A stretch of 57,866 nt of DNA. Origin: Streptomyces sp. SolWspMP-5a-2. Lineage in GTDB: Bacteria > Actinomycetota > Actinomycetes > Streptomycetales > Streptomycetaceae. A program made the translations under genes and the position numbers. The stretch covers positions 1-57,866 of the forward strand of contig NZ_FMCI01000266.1 of NCBI RefSeq assembly GCF_900091845.1, in the 5' to 3' direction. Shown piece by piece: positions 21,943-30,212 of the stretch. Within the stretch, counting starts at the first letter, position 1. Each line of letters starts with the position of its first letter. The notes beneath the pieces were generated by a model. The model was not told the DNA's origin. It made no database searches and saw only the letters and a list, made by a program, of their open reading frames with translations.

Positions 21943-22626
21943 ATGAGCGACCCCGCGCAGACCGCCACGCCCGAGCCGTCCCGGCAGTCGCGGGGGGTGC
22001 GCAGGACCCAGCCGCGACCGGGCCTGACCCCCGGCGCGATCACCCGCGCGGGCCGCCTGCTGATCGAACGCGAGGGACTGGACGCGCTCACCATGCGGGC
22101 CGTCGCCGCCGAACTGGGCACCGCGGCCACCTCGCTCTACCGCCATGTCGCCGACCGGGACGCGCTGCTGCTGGCGATCCTGGAGGAGATCGCGGCCGGG
22201 CTGCCGGTCGAGGTGCCGGGCGCCACGCCCCGGGAGCGGCTGCGCCACCGGCTGACCACCGCGCACGACTACATGGCCGCGCACATCTGGGTGCTGCACA
22301 TCCTGATCCGGGGCGAGCTGGTCGCCCGCAACGCGCTGCCGTTCAGCGACGCCTGCCTGGCCGACTTCCTCGCGGCGGGCCTCGGCGAGCGGCAGGCGTC
22401 GCTCGCCTACCGGGCCTGCTGGCACCTCACCACCGGGGAGCTGCTCAACGAGCATCCGCTGACCCCGCCGCGCGAGCCGAACCAGCGCCAACTGGCCATG
22501 GCGTCCTTCGATCCGGCCGCGCTGCCCGCGCTGGCCAGGGTGCGCGGTCTCCCGCGGGAGGGCGCCGACACCTACCGGACCGCGCTCGACGCCCTGCTGA
22601 CGGCCTTCCTGCCGGACGGGGCGTGA
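21943..22626 (+). CDS. TetR family regulator (TetR_C-like)
   Basis: A 227-residue repressor. The HTH region is AGRLLIEREGLDALTMRAVA followed by ELGTAATSLYRHVADRDALL, and the C-terminal half resembles the tetracycline-repressor C domain (LRHRLTTAHDYMAAHIWVLH). ATG 21943 is the only sensible start. It is divergent from the MFS exporter gene and presumably represses it when its ligand, possibly the exported compound, is absent. An iron-box-like element in the same promoter suggests a second layer of control. Its stop is 18 bp from the end of the convergent CoA-transferase gene. Confidence 0.9.
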   Translation: MSDPAQTATPEPSRQSRGVRRTQPRPGLTPGAITRAGRLLIEREGLDALTMRAVAAELGTAATSLYRHVADRDALLLAILEEIAAGLPVEVPGATPRERLRHRLTTAHDYMAAHIWVLHILIRGELVARNALPFSDACLADFLAAGLGERQASLAYRACWHLTTGELLNEHPLTPPREPNQRQLAMASFDPAALPALARVRGLPREGADTYRTALDALLTAFLPDGA

Positions 22627-22644
22627 CGCCCCGCCGGGCCGGGG

Positions 22645-23295
22645 TCAGCCCCGCGGGTCCCCGGCCGCCCCGCACAGCCGGGCACCGGTCGCCGCGCGCA
22701 CCCGGTCGAGGGTGACGCCGGGGGCGAGTTCCGCGACGGCGATCCCGTCCGGGGTGACGTCGAAGACGCCGAGGTCGGTGATGATCCGGTGCACGCAGCC
22801 CTGTCCGGTGAGCGGCAGGGCGCACTCCCGGACGATCTTCGGGCTGCCGTCCCGCGCGGTGTGCTCCATCAGCACCAGGACGCGGCGGGCGCCGTGCACC
22901 AGGTCCATGGCACCGCCCATCCCCTTGATCATCTTTCCGGGCACCGTCCAGTTGGCGAGGTCGCCGCGCTCGGAGACCTCCAGGCCGCCGAGGATCGCGG
23001 TGTCGATGTGGCCGCCGCGGATCATGCCGAAGGAGAGCGCGGAGTCGAAGAACGCGGCGCCCGGCGCGACGGTCACGGTCTCCTTGCCCGCGTTGATCAG
23101 GTCCGGGTCCACCTCGTGGCCGCGCGGGTAGGGGCCGACGCCCAGGACGCCGTTCTCGGAGTGCAGGACGACGTCCACGCCGGGCGGCAGATGGCTGGGG
23201 ACCAGGGTCGGCAGGCCGATGCCGAGGTTGACGTAGGAGCCGTCGGTCAGTTCGGCGGCGGCCCGTGCGGCCATCGCGTCGCGGTTCCAGGGCAT
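22645..23295 (-). CDS. scoB: 3-oxoacid CoA-transferase subunit B
   Basis: A 216-residue beta subunit. The catalytic SENG motif (HSENGVLGVGPYP) carries the glutamate that forms the CoA thioester; GIGLPTLVP and GGMGGAMDLVHGARRV-type stretches are also family-specific. It overlaps the alpha-subunit stop in a TGATG junction. In this homogentisate operon the pair most likely moves CoA from succinyl-CoA to the acetoacetate released by fumarylacetoacetase. The pcaJ-like 3-oxoadipate role is the alternative, less likely here because no protocatechuate genes are present. Last gene of the operon. Confidence 0.92.
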   Translation of the reverse strand: MPWNRDAMAARAAAELTDGSYVNLGIGLPTLVPSHLPPGVDVVLHSENGVLGVGPYPRGHEVDPDLINAGKETVTVAPGAAFFDSALSFGMIRGGHIDTAILGGLEVSERGDLANWTVPGKMIKGMGGAMDLVHGARRVLVLMEHTARDGSPKIVRECALPLTGQGCVHRIITDLGVFDVTPDGIAVAELAPGVTLDRVRAATGARLCGAAGDPRG

Positions 23296-24047
23296 CAGTC
23301 GCGCACCGTCGCCTTCTCGATGGACTTGTCGGCGGCCTCGGCGGGGGTGAGCGCCACCACCCGCTGGACGAAGACGCCGGGCAGGTGGATCTCGTCGGGG
23401 TCCAGGTCGCCGGGGGCGACCAGCTCCTCCACCTCGGCCACCGTCACGGCGCCCGCCATGGCGGCGAGCGGGTTGAAGTTGCGGGCCGAGCGGTGGAAGA
23501 CGAGGTTGCCCGCGCTGTCTCCCCTGGCCGCCCTGACCAGCGCGAAGTCGGTGGTGATGGCGGGCTCCAGGAGGTAGGTGCGGCCGCCGAAGTCGCGGCG
23601 CTCCTTGGGCGGTGAGGCGACCGCGACGGTGCCGTCGGGGCCGTGGCGCCAGGGCAGTCCGCCGTCCGCTATCTGGGTGCCGACACCGGCCGGGGTGTAG
23701 AAGGCGGGGATGCCGCAGCCGCCCGCGCGCAGCCGTTCGGCGAGGGTGCCCTGCGGGATCAGTTCGACCTCCAGCTCACCGGCCAGGTACTGGCGGGCGA
23801 ACTCCTTGTTCTCACCGACGTAGGAGGCGGTCACCCGGCTGATCCTGCGGTCGGCGAGCAGCACCCCGAGGCCGTGGCCGTCGGTGCCGCAGTTGTTGGA
23901 GACGACCGCGAGACCGGTCGCGCTGCCCCGGTGCAGGGCGCGGATCAGCGCGGTCGGGATGCCGCAGAGGCCGAAGCCGCCGACGGCGAGGGTCGCCGCG
24001 TCGGGGATGTCGGCGACGGCGCTCGCCGCGTCGGTCACCTTGTTCAC
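23295..24047 (-). CDS. scoA: 3-oxoacid CoA-transferase subunit A
   Basis: A 250-residue alpha subunit partnering the SENG subunit. Signature near residue 20-30: AVGGFGLCGIPTALI; conserved SNNCGTDGHGLG and YVGENKEFARQYLAGELEVE follow. GTG 24047 overlaps the fumarylacetoacetase stop by 4 bp, giving translational coupling and fitting its role as the next step after that enzyme: activating acetoacetate as acetoacetyl-CoA. Confidence 0.92.
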   Translation of the reverse strand: MNKVTDAASAVADIPDAATLAVGGFGLCGIPTALIRALHRGSATGLAVVSNNCGTDGHGLGVLLADRRISRVTASYVGENKEFARQYLAGELEVELIPQGTLAERLRAGGCGIPAFYTPAGVGTQIADGGLPWRHGPDGTVAVASPPKERRDFGGRTYLLEPAITTDFALVRAARGDSAGNLVFHRSARNFNPLAAMAGAVTVAEVEELVAPGDLDPDEIHLPGVFVQRVVALTPAEAADKSIEKATVRD

Positions 24048-25249
24048 CGGGCCTCCCCGGCCGCCGTGACCCGTCCGGTGACCTCGCCGAACCCGATGCG
24101 GGTGACGCCGGGCCCCGGCGCGGTCGCGGTGATCGTCACCTCGTCGCCGTCCTCCAGGAAGGTGCGGGTGGTGCCGTCGGGGAGGGTGAGGGGCTGCGCG
24201 CCGTTCCAGGACAGCTCCATCAGGGAGCCGCGCTGGCCGGGTTCGGGGCCGCTGACGGTGCCGGAGGCGTAGAAGTCGCCGGGGCGCAGCGAGGCGCCGT
24301 TGACGGTGAGGTGGGCGAGCATCTGGGCCGGGGTCCAGTACATGGCGGTGAACGGCGGGCGGGCCACGAGGTGTCCGTTGAGGCGGACCTCCAGGCTGAG
24401 GTCGAGCCCCCAGTCGGCGCCGTCGCGCAGGTACTCCTGGAGCGGCTCGGTGCGGGTGGGCGGGGGTGTGCGGGCGGCGGAGAGCGCGTCCAGCGGGACG
24501 ATCCACGGGGAGACGGAGGTGGCGAAGGACTTGGCGAGGAAGGGGCCGAGCGGCACGTACTCCCAGGCCTGGAGGTCGCGGGCGCTCCAGTCGTTGACGA
24601 GGCAGACGCCGAAGACGTGGTCGGCGAAGTCGTCGACGCCCACGGAGGTGCCGAGCGGGGTGCCGGTGCCGACGACGAAGCCGACCTCGGCCTCGATGTC
24701 GAGCTTGCGGCTGGGTCCGACGGTGGGCGCGCCGGTGCCGGGGGGCCTGGTCTGGCCGCGCGGGCGGGTGATGTCGGTGCCGGAGACGACGAGGGTCCCG
24801 GCCCGGCCGTGGTATCCGATGGGCAGGTGCTTCCACTGCGGGGTGAGGGGTTCCTGCCCGGGGCGCAGCATGCGGCCAATGTTGGCCGCGTGGTGCTCGG
24901 AGGCGTAGAAGTCGACGTAGTCGGCGGCCTCGAAGGGCAGCAGGAGGCGGACGTCGGCGCGGCGGTGCAGGGCGGGCGCGGCCTCGGCGCGGCAGGCGGG
25001 GTCGGTGAGCAGGTCGAGGAGGTCGGCGCGGACCCGCTGCCAGCGGGACCGGCCCTGGGCGAGGAAGGCGTTGAGGGAGGGCCGGGCGAAGGTGTCGTCG
25101 CCGAGCGCGCGGGCCAGGTCGAGGACGTGGTCGCCGACGGCGACGCCGACCCTGGGGGGTCCTCCGGCGGGCGCGAACACCCCGTAGGGCAGGTTGGCGA
25201 GGGGGAAGGGCGAGCCGTCGGGTATCGGGACCCAGCTGTCGGGGGTCAT
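24044..25249 (-). CDS. fahA: Fumarylacetoacetase
   Basis: A 401-residue metal-dependent C-C hydrolase that splits fumarylacetoacetate to fumarate and acetoacetate, the last ring-fragment step of homogentisate catabolism. Visible: DFYASEHHAANIGRM with the catalytic His, HLPIGYHGRAGTLVVSGTDI, KLDIEAEVGFVVG (metal Glu residues), LVNDWSARDLQAWEYVPLGP (metal Asp) and AKSFATSVSPWIV. The N-terminal SH3-like domain is present, so it is full length. ATG 25249 overlaps the stop of the unknown gene upstream by 4 bp. Confidence 0.95.
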   Translation of the reverse strand: MTPDSWVPIPDGSPFPLANLPYGVFAPAGGPPRVGVAVGDHVLDLARALGDDTFARPSLNAFLAQGRSRWQRVRADLLDLLTDPACRAEAAPALHRRADVRLLLPFEAADYVDFYASEHHAANIGRMLRPGQEPLTPQWKHLPIGYHGRAGTLVVSGTDITRPRGQTRPPGTGAPTVGPSRKLDIEAEVGFVVGTGTPLGTSVGVDDFADHVFGVCLVNDWSARDLQAWEYVPLGPFLAKSFATSVSPWIVPLDALSAARTPPPTRTEPLQEYLRDGADWGLDLSLEVRLNGHLVARPPFTAMYWTPAQMLAHLTVNGASLRPGDFYASGTVSGPEPGQRGSLMELSWNGAQPLTLPDGTTRTFLEDGDEVTITATAPGPGVTRIGFGEVTGRVTAAGEAR

Positions 25250-26112
25250 CGGGTGCGGTCCTTTCGGGCGGGATCGAGGACGGTGGCGGCCTCGGTCACC
25301 GGGGTGGCGGTGGAGCAGGAGCCGTAGGAGACGAACAGGGCGCGGACGGCGCGGCCGTCGGGCAGCGCGCCGATCCGGTCGGCGAGCGCGCCGGGTTGCG
25401 TGGTCTCCAGGTCGGCGCGGACGGCGTCCGGGTCGGGGCGGTCCAGGGCGGTCGCGGTGGCGAGGAGCAGGTTGAGGTAGCCGTGGTGGGTGAAGCCGGT
25501 GGCCGGGTCGTGGTGGCGGACCGCGCGGTGCAGTCCCGCGGTGGCCTTGAAGGGGACCCCGGCGCGGGCGCAGGCGGTGAGGAAGCGGGCGGTGGTGCCG
25601 GGGTCGGGGAAGAGGTCGGCGCGGACGCCGCCGCAGCGCAGCTTGGCGCCGGTGACCCGGGCGCCGGTGCGGGGCAGGGCGGCGAGCAGGTCGTCCGCGC
25701 CGGCGGGGGTGGCGGGTTCGAGGAAGACGGGGACGTCGGTGGCGCGCAGCGCGTCGAGGACGGCCCGCACGGCGTCGGCGGCGCCGGTGCCGAACAGCCG
25801 GACGGGGGCCTCGGCCAGGGCGAGGGTGAGCCGTGGGTCGTCGGCGATCACGGCGGCGGCGTCGCGCAGGCGGGCCGCGGGGTCGTCGGCCGGGGCGCCG
25901 TCGGCGATCAGTCCGACGGAGATCCGGTCCCCCGGCCGCAGTTCGGCCCGTACCGCGGCGAGCCGGCTCACCGGGACGAGGAGCCGGTGGCTGTGCATCG
26001 GGTGGCCCGCGGCCAGGTCGGCACGGTGGCGGCGGACGGCGTCGGCGGGTGGGAGCGCGGTGGGCGGGAAGAGTCCCGCGTCGTCGACGAGGCGTTCCAG
26101 GAGGGCGTTCAC
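25246..26112 (-). CDS. Conserved protein of unknown function, coupled between hmgA and fumarylacetoacetase
   Basis: A 288-residue soluble protein; I do not recognise a characterised family. Secondary pattern looks like alternating alpha/beta (Ala-rich helices and short strands such as LLVPVS, ISVGLIA, VPVFLEP), compatible with a TIM-like barrel. The most motif-like parts are GAKLRCGGVRADLFPDP, CARAGVPFKATAGLHRAVRH and THHGYLNLLLATA. GTG 26112 overlaps the hmgA stop by 4 bp and its own stop overlaps the fumarylacetoacetase start by 4 bp, so it is made in step with both. In other organisms the enzyme acting between these two is maleylacetoacetate isomerase; this protein shows no GST-like fold. 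Function is inference only. Confidence 0.85.
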   Translation of the reverse strand: MNALLERLVDDAGLFPPTALPPADAVRRHRADLAAGHPMHSHRLLVPVSRLAAVRAELRPGDRISVGLIADGAPADDPAARLRDAAAVIADDPRLTLALAEAPVRLFGTGAADAVRAVLDALRATDVPVFLEPATPAGADDLLAALPRTGARVTGAKLRCGGVRADLFPDPGTTARFLTACARAGVPFKATAGLHRAVRHHDPATGFTHHGYLNLLLATATALDRPDPDAVRADLETTQPGALADRIGALPDGRAVRALFVSYGSCSTATPVTEAATVLDPARKDRTR

Positions 26113-27311
26113 GCGGCGGGCCCGCGTCCGGCCCAGGTCCAGGCGTAGCCGGGGTCCTCCGCGGCGAGGGCGCCCTCGCCGAGGGCGAGCGGGCGGAACG
26201 TGTCGACCATGACGGCGAGTTCGTCGAAGTGGTCGGCGCCGATGCTGCGTTCGTAGGCGCCGGGCTGCGGTCCGTGGGCGTGGCCGCCGGGGTGGAGGGA
26301 GACGGAGCCCTGGCCGATGCCGGAGCCCTTGCGGGCCTCGTAGTCGCCGCCGCTGTAGAACATCACCTCGTCGCTGTCGACGTTGGAATGGTAATAGGGC
26401 ACGGGGACGGCGAGGGGGTGGTAGTCGACCTTGCGGGGGACGAAGTTGCAGACCACGAAGTTCTCGGCCTCGAAGACCTGGTGGACGGGCGGCGGTTGGT
26501 GGACGCGTCCGGTGAGGGGTTCGAAGTCGTGGACGCTGAAGGTGTACGGGTAGAGGCAGCCGTCCCAGCCGACCACGTCGAAGGGGTGGGTGGCCTGCGT
26601 GAAGACGGTGCCGAGGATGCCGCCGTCCGGGCCGCGGTGCTTGACCAGCACGTCGACGTCCTCGCCGGTGGCGAGCAGGGGTTCGGTGGGGCCGTGCAGG
26701 TCGCGTTCGCAGAACGGCGCGTGTTCGAGGAGCTGGCCGTTGCGGGAGAGGTAGCGGCGGGCGGGCCCGATGTGGGAGTTGGCCTCGACGCAGTACAGGC
26801 GCAGCGGCAGGTCGCCGTCGGGGAGCCAGCGGTGGGTGGTGGCGCGCGGGAGGACGACGTAGTCGCCCGCGCGGACGGTGAGGGCGCCGAACACGGTCTC
26901 CACGCGGGCGGTGCCGCTCTCCACGTAGACGCACTCGTCGCCGAGGCCGTTGCGGTAGTACGGGGAGGGGGCGCCGGTGACGGCGTAGGAGATGCGGACG
27001 TCGGCGTTGCCGAGCAGCAGGCGGCGGCCGGTGACGGCGTCGGTGGTGCGCCAGTCGTCGTCGCCCCACAGGCTGTGCAGCGCCAAGTGCCGTGGTTTCA
27101 GCGGGTGGTTGGCGATGAGTCCCTGGCCGGGCACCTCCCAGGGGCGGGCGTCGGTGATCGCCGAGGGGATCTCCCGGTGGTAGAGGAGGGAGGAGTCGCT
27201 GGAGAAGCCCTCCTCCCCCATCAGCTCCTCGTAGCGCAGGCGGCCTCCGGCGTCGCGGTGCTGGGTGTGGCGCTTGGGCGGGACGTCGCCGACGCTCAGG
27301 TAGTGCGGCAT
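26109..27311 (-). CDS. hmgA: Homogentisate 1,2-dioxygenase
   Basis: A 400-residue non-haem iron enzyme opening homogentisate to maleylacetoacetate. The iron-binding cluster is visible: YYHSNVDSDEVMFYSGGDYE (His and Glu ligands) and SLHPGGHAHGPQPG (His ligand), and NFVPRKVDYHPLAVPVPY is typical of the family. Length is slightly short of the approximately 440 of Gram-negative or human forms, as in other actinobacteria. Start at ATG 27311. A 90-bp gap containing a hairpin separates it from the transporter gene upstream, so an internal promoter is possible. Confidence 0.93.
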   Translation of the reverse strand: MPHYLSVGDVPPKRHTQHRDAGGRLRYEELMGEEGFSSDSSLLYHREIPSAITDARPWEVPGQGLIANHPLKPRHLALHSLWGDDDWRTTDAVTGRRLLLGNADVRISYAVTGAPSPYYRNGLGDECVYVESGTARVETVFGALTVRAGDYVVLPRATTHRWLPDGDLPLRLYCVEANSHIGPARRYLSRNGQLLEHAPFCERDLHGPTEPLLATGEDVDVLVKHRGPDGGILGTVFTQATHPFDVVGWDGCLYPYTFSVHDFEPLTGRVHQPPPVHQVFEAENFVVCNFVPRKVDYHPLAVPVPYYHSNVDSDEVMFYSGGDYEARKGSGIGQGSVSLHPGGHAHGPQPGAYERSIGADHFDELAVMVDTFRPLALGEGALAAEDPGYAWTWAGRGPAA

Positions 27312-27343
27312 GGTGGTTCCTCGGGTGGGTGCGGGGCCGGAGC

Positions 27344-27371
27344 GGGCCCGGCGGTCGGGGCGGCCGGGCCC
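27344..27371. terminator. Hairpin between MFS gene and hmgA
   Basis: GGGCCCGGC at 27344-27352 pairs with GCCGGGCCC at 27363-27371 around a 10-nt loop, in the only sizeable gap (90 bp) of the cluster. Could attenuate read-through from the upper genes into hmgA. Confidence 0.5.
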
Positions 27372-27401
27372 GGGTGCGTCCGGTGCGGTGGCGCGGGTGC
27401 G

Positions 27402-28751
27402 TCAGACGGGGGTCTCGGCGGTGGCGCGGGGCTGGTCGCCGCTGTCGCGCTCGTCCCGGGGCGCCTTGAGGAAGGCGAGCATGACGGCGCACACGACGAG
27501 GCAGCCGATCGGGAAGTAGAGGCCGACGGTGACGTCGTCGGCGGTGGCGTTCTTGCCGATGACGTAGGGGCTGACGAATCCGCCGAGGGCGGCGATGGAG
27601 TTGATCCCGGCGAGGCCGACGGCGGTCTGCTCACGGGGCAGGACGCGGGCGGCGAGGGCCCAGTAGGGGGCCATGTAGCCGAGGACGCCGACGGCGACCA
27701 GGCTGAGGCAGACGAGGGCCGGGACGGGGCTGTGCCGGAAGGCGATGGTGCCCGCCAGGCCGAGGGCGCCGAGCAGCATCAGGCCGATGACGTGCAGACG
27801 GCGTTCGCCGGTGCGGTCGGAGTTGCGGGCGATCAGCAGCATGCCGACCGCGCCGACCAGGAAGGGGATGGCGCCGAGCAGGCCGATGTTGGTGGCCGAG
27901 TAGGACGGGTCGAGCTGCTGGACGATCTTCGGCAGGAAGAAGGAGAAGCCGTAGAGGCCGCAGGCGGCGAAGAAGTTGGCGAAGGCCAGGTAGAGGACCT
28001 TGCGGTTCTTCAGGGCCTGGAGCTGGTCGCGGACGGTCTCCTTGGCGGGGCCGCGCCCGGTGTACTCCTTGTCGATCTCCGCCTGGAGCCAGGCGCGTTC
28101 GTCGGGCGCGAGGAAGCGGGCGTCGGCGGGCCGGTCGGGCAGCCAGAGCAGGGTGGCGATGCCGATCAGGACGGCCGGGGCGCCCTGGAGGATGAACACC
28201 CAGCGCCAGCTGCTGAGGTCGAGCCAGTGGGCGTGGTCGAGGATCCAGCCGCCGGTCATGCTGCCGAGGATCATGGCGACGGGCTGGGCGAGCGCGAGCA
28301 TGGCGATGGCCCGGCCGCGTTCCCGGCCGCGGTACCAGAACGTCAGGTAGAGCAGCAGTCCGGGGAAGAGTCCGGCCTCGGCGATGCCGAGCGCGATCCG
28401 GGCCACGTAGAGGTGGCCGACGCTGCTGACGAAGCCGGTGACGACGGTCACCAGGCCCCAGCTGATGGCGATGCGGGCCAGCCAGAGCCGGGCTCCGACC
28501 TTCTTCAGCATCATGTTGCTGGGGATCTCCAGGACCACGTAGGCCAGGAAGAAGATCGAGGCGACGGCGCCGAAGGTGGCGGTGGTGATGCCCAGGTCGT
28601 CCCGCATGCCGAGTTCGGCGTAGCTGATGTTCGACCTGTCCATGTAGTTGAACACGTAGAGCAGGCCGACGATCGGGAAGATCCGCAGCGTGACTTTTCT
28701 GATCGTTCTCGTGCCGGGGTCACTGCCCTCGACGGTGAGGTTCGTTCCCAT
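27402..28751 (-). CDS. MFS transporter, anion:cation symporter (ACS) type
   Basis: A 449-residue 12-helix importer. The opening FPIVGLLYVFNYMDRSNISY is diagnostic for the ACS family, which takes up organic anions such as hydroxyphenylacetate, tartrate and phthalate; GIAEAGLFPGLLLYLTFWY is the conserved helix 4-5 region. Start at ATG 28751, 42 bp after the flavoprotein stop. It likely imports the carboxylic acid degraded by this cluster. Confidence 0.9.
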   Translation of the reverse strand: MGTNLTVEGSDPGTRTIRKVTLRIFPIVGLLYVFNYMDRSNISYAELGMRDDLGITTATFGAVASIFFLAYVVLEIPSNMMLKKVGARLWLARIAISWGLVTVVTGFVSSVGHLYVARIALGIAEAGLFPGLLLYLTFWYRGRERGRAIAMLALAQPVAMILGSMTGGWILDHAHWLDLSSWRWVFILQGAPAVLIGIATLLWLPDRPADARFLAPDERAWLQAEIDKEYTGRGPAKETVRDQLQALKNRKVLYLAFANFFAACGLYGFSFFLPKIVQQLDPSYSATNIGLLGAIPFLVGAVGMLLIARNSDRTGERRLHVIGLMLLGALGLAGTIAFRHSPVPALVCLSLVAVGVLGYMAPYWALAARVLPREQTAVGLAGINSIAALGGFVSPYVIGKNATADDVTVGLYFPIGCLVVCAVMLAFLKAPRDERDSGDQPRATAETPV

Positions 28752-28793
28752 GACGGCTCCTGATGAGGGGAAGGGTTCGGGGTCGGGGCGGGG

Positions 28794-30212
28794 TCAGGCG
28801 GTGGCGGCGGCGAGGCCCGCGAGGCGGCCCATGGTGAGGGCGTTGGCGACGGCGTTGCCGCCGCCGACGTAGCGCGGGCCGAGGACTCCGCCGCCCGCCT
28901 CGCCCGCCGCGAAGAGTCCGGGCACCGGGGTTCCGGTGCGGTCGAGGACGGCGGCGCGGTGGTCGATCTCCAGGCCGGTGTGGGTGCAGACGAGTTCGGC
29001 GGGCAGCACCCGGACCGCGTAGAAGGGGACGGCGGCGATGGGGTCGGGGCGCGGGTCGGCGCTCTTGGCCGCCAGGGAGTGCTCGCGCAGGAAGTCGGGG
29101 TCGGCCCCGGTGGCGGGCAGGCCCGCGTTCCAGCGGGTGACGGTGGCGGTGAGGGCGGCGGCGGGGACACCGATCCGCTCGGCGAGCGCGGGCAGGTCGG
29201 CGGCGCGGGCGACCCGTCCGGCCGCCGCCTCCTCCTCGACGCGGGCCGGGGTCCAGTCGGCGTAGCCGGTGGGCAGCCCGAGGCGTGCCTTCTCGTCGAA
29301 GACCGCCCAGACGGGTCCGCCCTGGGCGCGGATGATGCCGCCGGAGACGGCGTAGGAGGCGTCCTCGTCCATGAAGCGGCGCCCGGCCGGGTTGACGTGC
29401 ACCCGGGCGGCGGGCGGGAACCCGGCCTGCCAGTGGTGGTGGCGCTGGAGGGTGGCGGTGGGCAGCAGCAGGCCCCAGCCGTCGCCGGTGAGGGCGCCGC
29501 CGGTCTGTTCGGCGAAGGCGAGGTGGTCGCCCCGGCTGCCGGGGGCGGCGACGACGAAGAGGGCGTCGCCCGCGTCGAGGGCCTCCGGGTAGTGGCGGCC
29601 CAGCAGGCCGGGGTGGTGGGCGAAGCCGCCGCTGGCGACGACGACGGCGCGGGCGCGCACCTCGACGCCGTCGGCGACGACGCCGGTGACCCGGCCCTCC
29701 TCGTGCAGCAGCCGCTCGACGCGTGTGCCGAGGACGGCCTCGATCTTGTGGGAGCGGCGGGCCCGGTCGAGGACCTGGACGAGGCCGTAGCCCTGGTCGC
29801 GGGGGACGTGGCCGCGCCACACGTCCTCGACGCCCGCGCGGGAGAGCCCGGGGGTGTGGGCGTCGCCGGAGCGGACGGCGGGCACGTCGAGGCCGAGGCC
29901 GATCATCCATTCGAGGGTCGGTCCCGCGGCGGCGCAGAAGGCACGGATCAGACCGGGCTTGAGCTGCCACTGGTTGAGGTCCATGTAGTGCTGGAAGTGG
30001 CGTTCGGCGCTGTCCTCGACGCCGAGGGCGCGCTGCACGCTGGTCCCGGCGGCGGTGATGAGCCCCGCGGAGAGCTGGGTCGAGCCGCCGAGTTCGCGCT
30101 CGGACTCGAACAGCAGGACGCGGGCGCCCTGTTCGGCGGCGCTGACGGCGGCGGCGAGCCCGGCTCCGCCGCCGCCCACCACGAGGACGTCGAGGTCGTC
30201 GAGGTCGGTCAT
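28794..30212 (-). CDS. FAD-dependent oxidoreductase, fumarate reductase / 3-ketosteroid dehydrogenase type
   Basis: A 472-residue flavoprotein. The N-terminal dinucleotide motif DVLVVGGGGAGLAAAVSAAE binds FAD; GGSTQLSAG contacts the isoalloxazine, and the C-terminal LFAAGEAGGGVLGPRYVGGG closes the FAD site. Members either reduce fumarate-like double bonds or desaturate ring ketones. ATG 30212 and the preceding SDR stop form a TGATG junction. Next to two SDRs and a SnoaL-like protein, the likely job is desaturating or aromatising a cyclic ketone before ring cleavage. No periplasmic signal is seen. Confidence 0.88.
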   Translation of the reverse strand: MTDLDDLDVLVVGGGGAGLAAAVSAAEQGARVLLFESERELGGSTQLSAGLITAAGTSVQRALGVEDSAERHFQHYMDLNQWQLKPGLIRAFCAAAGPTLEWMIGLGLDVPAVRSGDAHTPGLSRAGVEDVWRGHVPRDQGYGLVQVLDRARRSHKIEAVLGTRVERLLHEEGRVTGVVADGVEVRARAVVVASGGFAHHPGLLGRHYPEALDAGDALFVVAAPGSRGDHLAFAEQTGGALTGDGWGLLLPTATLQRHHHWQAGFPPAARVHVNPAGRRFMDEDASYAVSGGIIRAQGGPVWAVFDEKARLGLPTGYADWTPARVEEEAAAGRVARAADLPALAERIGVPAAALTATVTRWNAGLPATGADPDFLREHSLAAKSADPRPDPIAAVPFYAVRVLPAELVCTHTGLEIDHRAAVLDRTGTPVPGLFAAGEAGGGVLGPRYVGGGNAVANALTMGRLAGLAAATA

